Shown here piece by piece: positions 59,490-64,000 of a stretch of DNA of 64,000 nucleotides. The translations under genes and the position numbers were made by a program. The notes under the pieces are model-generated. The model saw only the letters and a program-made list of their open reading frames with translations, did no database searches and was not told the origin of the DNA. Source of the stretch: Candidatus Arsenophonus lipoptenae (GTDB lineage Bacteria; Pseudomonadota; Gammaproteobacteria; Enterobacterales; Enterobacteriaceae); the NCBI RefSeq assembly GCF_001534665.1, contig NZ_CP013920.1:124001-188000 (forward strand), read 5' to 3'. The stretch's first letter is position 1; each line of letters begins with the position of its first letter.

Positions 59490-62153
59490 TTATGCCAAAC
59501 GCGGATTTATTTTTTCTGGATCAATTTTGTATTTTTTAATAGCTTCCTCCACAATTTTAAAATTAATTTGATCACATTTAGCTAATTCAACTAAAGAAGC
59601 TATTACAATATAAAATGTATCAACCTCAAAATAATGACGTAAATTTGCACGACTATCTGAACGACCAAACCCATCAGTTCCTAAAACACGATAATTAATT
59701 GCAGGAATATAACAACGAATTTGTTCTGCAAATAATTTCATATAATCTGTTGATGCAACTGCAGGTGCATCATTCATAATTTGAGCAACATATGATATTT
59801 TAGGTTTAGCAGTTGGATGTAACATATTCCAACGTTCACAATCCTGTCCTTCTCTAGCTAATTCAGTAAATGATGTTACACTATAAATATCAGAACCAAT
59901 ACCATAATTAGTCAATAAGATTTTTGAAGCATCTCTAATATGACGCATCATTGCACCAGATCCTAATAATTGAATCTTGCCATTTTTACCTTTAAGTGAT
60001 TCAATTTTATATATACCTTTTCTAATACCTTCTTCAACACCAAATGGCATTGCTGGCATATGATAATTTTCATTTAAAACAGTAATATAGTAGAAAATAT
60101 TTTCTTGTTTTTCTCCATACATACGAACTAAACCATCATGTATGATAACAGCAATTTCATAAGCATATGCAGGATCATAAGAAATACAATTAGGTATTGT
60201 CAACGATTGTATATGACTATGCCCATCTTCATGCTGTAATCCTTCACCATTTAATGTCGTACGACCAGAAGTTCCACCAATTAGAAATCCTCTAGCTTGT
60301 TGATCTCCTGCAGCCCATGATAAATCACCAATACGCTGAAATCCAAATATAGAATAATAAATATAGAATGGTATCATGGGTAAATTATTCGTGCTATAAG
60401 ATGTAGCTGCAGCTAACCAAGAAGAAAAAGCACCTAATTCATTAATACCTTCTTGAAGAATTTGACCTTCTTTGTCCTCTCTATAATAAAAAACTTGTTC
60501 TTTATCTTGAGGAGTGTACTTTTGCCCACTTGAATTATAAATACCGATTTGACGAAATAAACCTTCCATACCAAACGTGCGAGCTTCATCAGCTATGATT
60601 GGTACTATACGATCTTTTATTAATTTATTTTTTAATATTAAACTTAAAAAACGAACAAAGGCTATTGTAGTAGAAATATTTTTCTTTTGATCTACTAATA
60701 ATTGGTTAAAATATTCTAGATTAGGAATATTTAATTTTTCACTAAATATAGGATTTCGTGTTGGTAAATATCCACCTAATGCCTGACGATGTGAATGTAA
60801 ATATTTATATTCATCTGAATCTTTCTTAAAAGAAACAAAAGGTAATTTTTCTAATTGATCATCTGTTACTGGAATATTAAACCGATCACGGAAATAACGA
60901 ATACCTTCTATATCCATCTTTTTTACCTGATGAGCAATATTTTTACCTTCAGCAATAGTACCCATACCATATCCTTTAATTGTTTTAGCTAAAATAACAG
61001 TAGGTTTATCTTTGGTATCTTGTGCTAACTTAAAAGCAGCATAAATTTTTTTAGGATCATGACCACCACGATTTAATGACCAAATTTCATCATCTGTCAT
61101 ATCATTTACTAACATACTTGTTTCAGGATAACGATTAAAAAAATGCTTACGAATGTAAGAACCATCTTTAGACTTAAATGTTTGATAATCACCATCTAAA
61201 GTTTCATTCATTAATTGAATTAACTTACCTGAAGTATCTTTAAGTAATAATTTATCCCATTTACTTCCCCATAATACTTTAATAACCTGCCATCCTGCAC
61301 CGGTAAAAATATCATTTAATTCATTAATAATCTTACCATTACCTATAACTGGACCATCAAGTCGTTGTAAATTACAATTAATAACAAAAACAAGATTATC
61401 TAATTTTTCACGAGTTGCTATTGTGATAGCTCCTTTTGACTCCGGTTCATCCATTTCACCATCACCAAGAAAAGCATATACTATTTGATCTTTGGTATTT
61501 TTTAATTCTCGATTTTGTAAATATTTTAAAAATTTTGCTTGATAAATAGCAGTAATTGATCCTAACCCCATAGATACTGTAGGAAATTGCCAAAACTCAG
61601 GCATTAATTTAGGATGGGGATAAGATGAAAGACCATTACCATGAATTTCTTGTCTAAAATTATCCATTTGTTCTTCAGTTAAACGGCCTTCTAAAAATGC
61701 ACGAGAATAAATACCAGGAGAAATATGTCCTTGAAAATATACTAAATCTCCACCATTTACATTATTTTTTGCACGAAAAAAATGATTAAAACATACCTCG
61801 TATAAAGTAGCAGAAGATTGAAATGAAGATATATGACCTCCAAGATCTAAATTCTTTTTAGAAGCTCGTAAAATCATCATTAGAGCATTCCAACGAATTA
61901 CAGATCTAATACTACGCTCTACACCCATATCTCCTGGATAATCCGGCTCATCCAATACCGAAATGGTGTTTATATAATCATCATTTTTGGTGCCTGCTAT
62001 TATATTGATACCTGTTTTACGTACTTGTTCTAATATTTGATTAATAAGATAATAAGCACGATTAATACCTTCTTCACGGATTACCGATTCAATCGCCTGC
62101 AGCCACTCGCGAGTTTCAATCGGATCCACGTCATTTTTTAACACATCTGACAT
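59490..62153 (-). CDS. aceE: pyruvate dehydrogenase E1 component, homodimeric type
   Basis: Thiamine-diphosphate-dependent decarboxylase that starts acetyl-CoA formation from pyruvate. 887 residues, identical in length to E. coli. The TPP/Mg motif is GDGEMDEPESKG. Other conserved segments include NLQRLDGPV, LAKTIKGYGMG, TSGRTTLNGEGLQHEDGHSH and RVLGTDGFGRSD. First gene of the operon, with pdhR missing upstream, so the usual pyruvate-responsive repressor control appears to be gone. Acetyl-CoA made here can flow to Pta-AckA. Confidence 0.97.
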   Translation of the reverse strand: MSDVLKNDVDPIETREWLQAIESVIREEGINRAYYLINQILEQVRKTGINIIAGTKNDDYINTISVLDEPDYPGDMGVERSIRSVIRWNALMMILRASKKNLDLGGHISSFQSSATLYEVCFNHFFRAKNNVNGGDLVYFQGHISPGIYSRAFLEGRLTEEQMDNFRQEIHGNGLSSYPHPKLMPEFWQFPTVSMGLGSITAIYQAKFLKYLQNRELKNTKDQIVYAFLGDGEMDEPESKGAITIATREKLDNLVFVINCNLQRLDGPVIGNGKIINELNDIFTGAGWQVIKVLWGSKWDKLLLKDTSGKLIQLMNETLDGDYQTFKSKDGSYIRKHFFNRYPETSMLVNDMTDDEIWSLNRGGHDPKKIYAAFKLAQDTKDKPTVILAKTIKGYGMGTIAEGKNIAHQVKKMDIEGIRYFRDRFNIPVTDDQLEKLPFVSFKKDSDEYKYLHSHRQALGGYLPTRNPIFSEKLNIPNLEYFNQLLVDQKKNISTTIAFVRFLSLILKNKLIKDRIVPIIADEARTFGMEGLFRQIGIYNSSGQKYTPQDKEQVFYYREDKEGQILQEGINELGAFSSWLAAATSYSTNNLPMIPFYIYYSIFGFQRIGDLSWAAGDQQARGFLIGGTSGRTTLNGEGLQHEDGHSHIQSLTIPNCISYDPAYAYEIAVIIHDGLVRMYGEKQENIFYYITVLNENYHMPAMPFGVEEGIRKGIYKIESLKGKNGKIQLLGSGAMMRHIRDASKILLTNYGIGSDIYSVTSFTELAREGQDCERWNMLHPTAKPKISYVAQIMNDAPAVASTDYMKLFAEQIRCYIPAINYRVLGTDGFGRSDSRANLRHYFEVDTFYIVIASLVELAKCDQINFKIVEEAIKKYKIDPEKINPRLA

Positions 62154-62918
62154 GGTATATTCCTTAAATATAAAATTTTTATAAAAAGAGCATTGTAATT
62201 CTTATTTATGATTAAATAAATGTACTAATAAAAAAATTAAAAATATTTTTATATTTTATAATTTTTTCTAAAAAATCATATTGATATTTTATGTTTATAA
62301 CCAAATATATATTAATAACTAAAATTATAGATTCGTATTTTTAAACACTAAAACTATTTTATTAATATTTAGTTATATTAAATTAATAAAATAAACATAA
62401 AAACATTAATAAAATGCTTTTAAAAACAAAATTGATATAATTATTATAAAACACTATGAATAAAAAAATTTTTAGTAAAAAACTTTATTTTACCCACATA
62501 GAATATTAATAATTTCTCATAGACTTATTTTGATATGTATATCATTTCTTTTAAACTAAAAGAAGATATTTAATTTACGATTTTTGGATTATATTTGAAA
62601 TTAATAAGTAATTTAAAATAAAAATCTCTAAATTTAAGATAATCACTTATATTATGTAATAAATTGTATTAAAAAATACTATATCATGGTATTTATATAG
62701 AATTCCATTCTAATATAAAAATATATTTTTTAAAAATTTATTAAATATTAAATAATTATTATAATAATTTAATCATTTAAACTAAAAATTGAATAAATCT
62801 AGTGAAATTGTAATATATAAAACTATATGTTTTAAATTCTGTTTAACATTCTTAAAAACTTTTATTTAAATTTATACTGTTATTTATATACATTAATTTA
62901 TAAGTACATATTTTAATA
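62154..62918. other. spacer aceE-coaE (pdhR region lost)
   Basis: 765 A/T-rich bases where E. coli has pdhR, aroP, ampDE, nadC and others. I see no remnant of a GntR-type regulator. A small hairpin (TTCTTTTA-AAC-TAAAAGAA) lies near 62547-62565. The aceE promoter and the coaE end must be here. Confidence 0.45.
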
Positions 62919-63521
62919 TTAATTAATAGCTAATCCTAAATATTTCTGATGTAATTTTATTACACTTTTATTTAATTGTAAAAAATCTTCATCGTTATTA
63001 TTAATTACATCATCAGCTCTTTGTAATCTTTCTCTACGATTAATTTGATTAGATAAAATATTTTTTATTTCTTGTTCACTTATACAATCTCGTTTAATTA
63101 TACGAGTTATTTGTTCCTCTGGTTTCACATCAATAACTAATACTCTACTAACCAAAAGATCCAGGTTCTTTTCTATTAATAATGGCACAACCCAAACTAC
63201 ATATGGATAATTAACCAAAACTAGCTGACGTTGAGTTTCTTTATATATCAAAGGATGAAGCAAATTATCTAACCATTTTTTTTCTGTTGAATCGCTAAAT
63301 ATTTTTTTTCTTAATTTTACACGATTTAAAGAACCATTATTATTAAGAATAGTTAACCCAAAATGTTTTTTAATCATATTAAAAGCATAAGTATTTGACT
63401 GAACAATTTGTTTTGAAATAACATCTGTATCAATTATTGGTACACCTAATAATGCAAATTTTTTTGATACAGTACTCTTACCACTTCCAATGCCACCTGT
63501 TAAAGCAACAATATAACTCAT
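62919..63521 (-). CDS. coaE: dephospho-CoA kinase
   Basis: Final step of CoA synthesis, phosphorylating the 3'-hydroxyl of dephospho-CoA. 200 residues (E. coli 206). The P-loop GGIGSGKST is at about 9-17, followed by DTDVISKQIV, HPLIYKE and VVPLLIEKNLD. It joins coaBC and coaD, so three of the CoA genes are kept in this window. As in E. coli it lies on the side of the aceEF-lpd block, with the genes in between deleted. Confidence 0.96.
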   Translation of the reverse strand: MSYIVALTGGIGSGKSTVSKKFALLGVPIIDTDVISKQIVQSNTYAFNMIKKHFGLTILNNNGSLNRVKLRKKIFSDSTEKKWLDNLLHPLIYKETQRQLVLVNYPYVVWVVPLLIEKNLDLLVSRVLVIDVKPEEQITRIIKRDCISEQEIKNILSNQINRRERLQRADDVINNNDEDFLQLNKSVIKLHQKYLGLAIN

Positions 63522-64000
63522 CTATTTTACCGTTCTATAATATGTGTATTAATAAAAAATACTTAGCTAATATTTTTATATTATCATTATTATACAGTAT
63601 ACTTATATATTAAAAAATAAAATTAATTATCACTAAATATATATCTAAATATCATGTGATATCATTTTATATATTTTAATATCATTAAATTAACATAATA
63701 TTAATATATTAATTTAATATAGAAAAAGTATATTAAAAAAATTTTGTAATAATATAATTGACAAAATTTTAAAAAAATTATTTACAAAATAAGTTATTTA
63801 CTGTTACTTTGGCAATATTTGATGTAAATAAATATATATGATTTAGTAATTTTATATCATACAAAATAATATATATATAAACTATATGACTGTCATACAA
63901 TATACTAATGACATTAGTACATAATACAATAATAATTTTTTATAATTTTAAAAAGATATTTTTATATTTTATAATAACATAAAATAAAAATTGTTAAATA
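63522..64000. other. A/T-rich spacer at the window end
   Basis: 479 bases upstream of coaE. No coding sense is recognisable in either direction up to the edge. A TTGACA at 63758-63763 followed by A/T-rich sequence could be a -35 element for a gene to the right of the window, but no -10 is convincing. Confidence 0.4.

Noticed and set aside
1-64000. tRNA, rRNA, insertion sequences or prophage genes
   Set aside because: No T-loop-like GGTTCGAATCC segments with matching acceptor stems, no rRNA-like G+C-rich block and no transposase or phage protein were found by eye; a tRNAscan or covariance search could still find something.

Overview
The window looks like part of the chromosome of a reduced-genome, strongly A+T-rich gammaproteobacterial symbiont of the order Enterobacterales. 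Nearly every housekeeping protein aligns almost end to end with its E. coli counterpart as I recall it. Gene order follows collapsed E. coli blocks: yicC-rph-pyrE-dut-coaBC-rpmBG, rlmN-rodZ-ispG-hisS-yfgM-bamB-der, aceEF-lpd-coaE and yibN-secB-gpsA. The usual intervening genes are gone (slmA, radC, grxC, iscRUA-hscBA-fdx, pdhR and others). Long A/T-only spacers, frameshifts in poly(A) runs and trimmed proteins all fit long-term host restriction. The O-antigen cluster lies beside secB-gpsA, a position I recall from Proteus and Providencia. That hints at a Morganellaceae-type ancestor (the Arsenophonus or Aschnera kind of symbiont), but this is an inference and not a proven identity. I see no rRNA, tRNA, insertion sequence, prophage or CRISPR array.

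Layout: 1-3.5 kb holds the start of ygfZ, then lysS and prfB. 4.3-10.6 kb holds a cation diffusion facilitator, galE and the acetate pair ackA-pta. 11.1-19.5 kb is the der-bamB-yfgM-hisS-ispG-rodZ-rlmN block. 20.6-25.8 kb has iscS alone, suhB, yicC and rph. 25.9-29.3 kb has a frameshifted pyrE, dut, coaBC, rpmB and rpmG. 29.9-40.8 kb is the LPS core region (waaG, two GT8 transferases, waaL, waaA, waaC, waaF, hldD) with mutM and coaD inside it. 41.3-43.4 kb is yibN-secB-gpsA. 44.3-56.1 kb is a tightly packed O-antigen operon. 56.2-62.2 kb is the pyruvate dehydrogenase operon on the minus strand, followed by coaE.

The genes add up to a smooth-LPS programme, which is unusual to keep in such a small genome. 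hldD-waaF-waaC-waaA build the Kdo-heptose inner core, WaaG and two GT8 enzymes extend it, and WaaL ligates O antigen. The O-antigen operon encodes CDP-glycerol synthesis (TagD type), a TagB/TagF-type glycerophosphotransferase, several GT4 transferases, Wzx and Wzy. It also carries the full UDP-N-acetyl-L-fucosamine pathway (FnlA, FnlB, FnlC) next to a WbuB-like transferase. The predicted product is an N-acetyl-L-fucosamine polysaccharide carrying glycerol phosphate, with sn-glycerol-3-phosphate supplied by neighbouring gpsA.

Several retained genes look functionally altered. SuhB has lost catalytic metal-site residues but is full length. prfB has lost its programmed frameshift. IscS lacks its last 23 residues and has no iscU nearby. 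RodZ lacks its periplasmic half. rpmB reads through into rpmG. pyrE and one glycosyltransferase are each broken at a run of nine A that a single extra A would repair.
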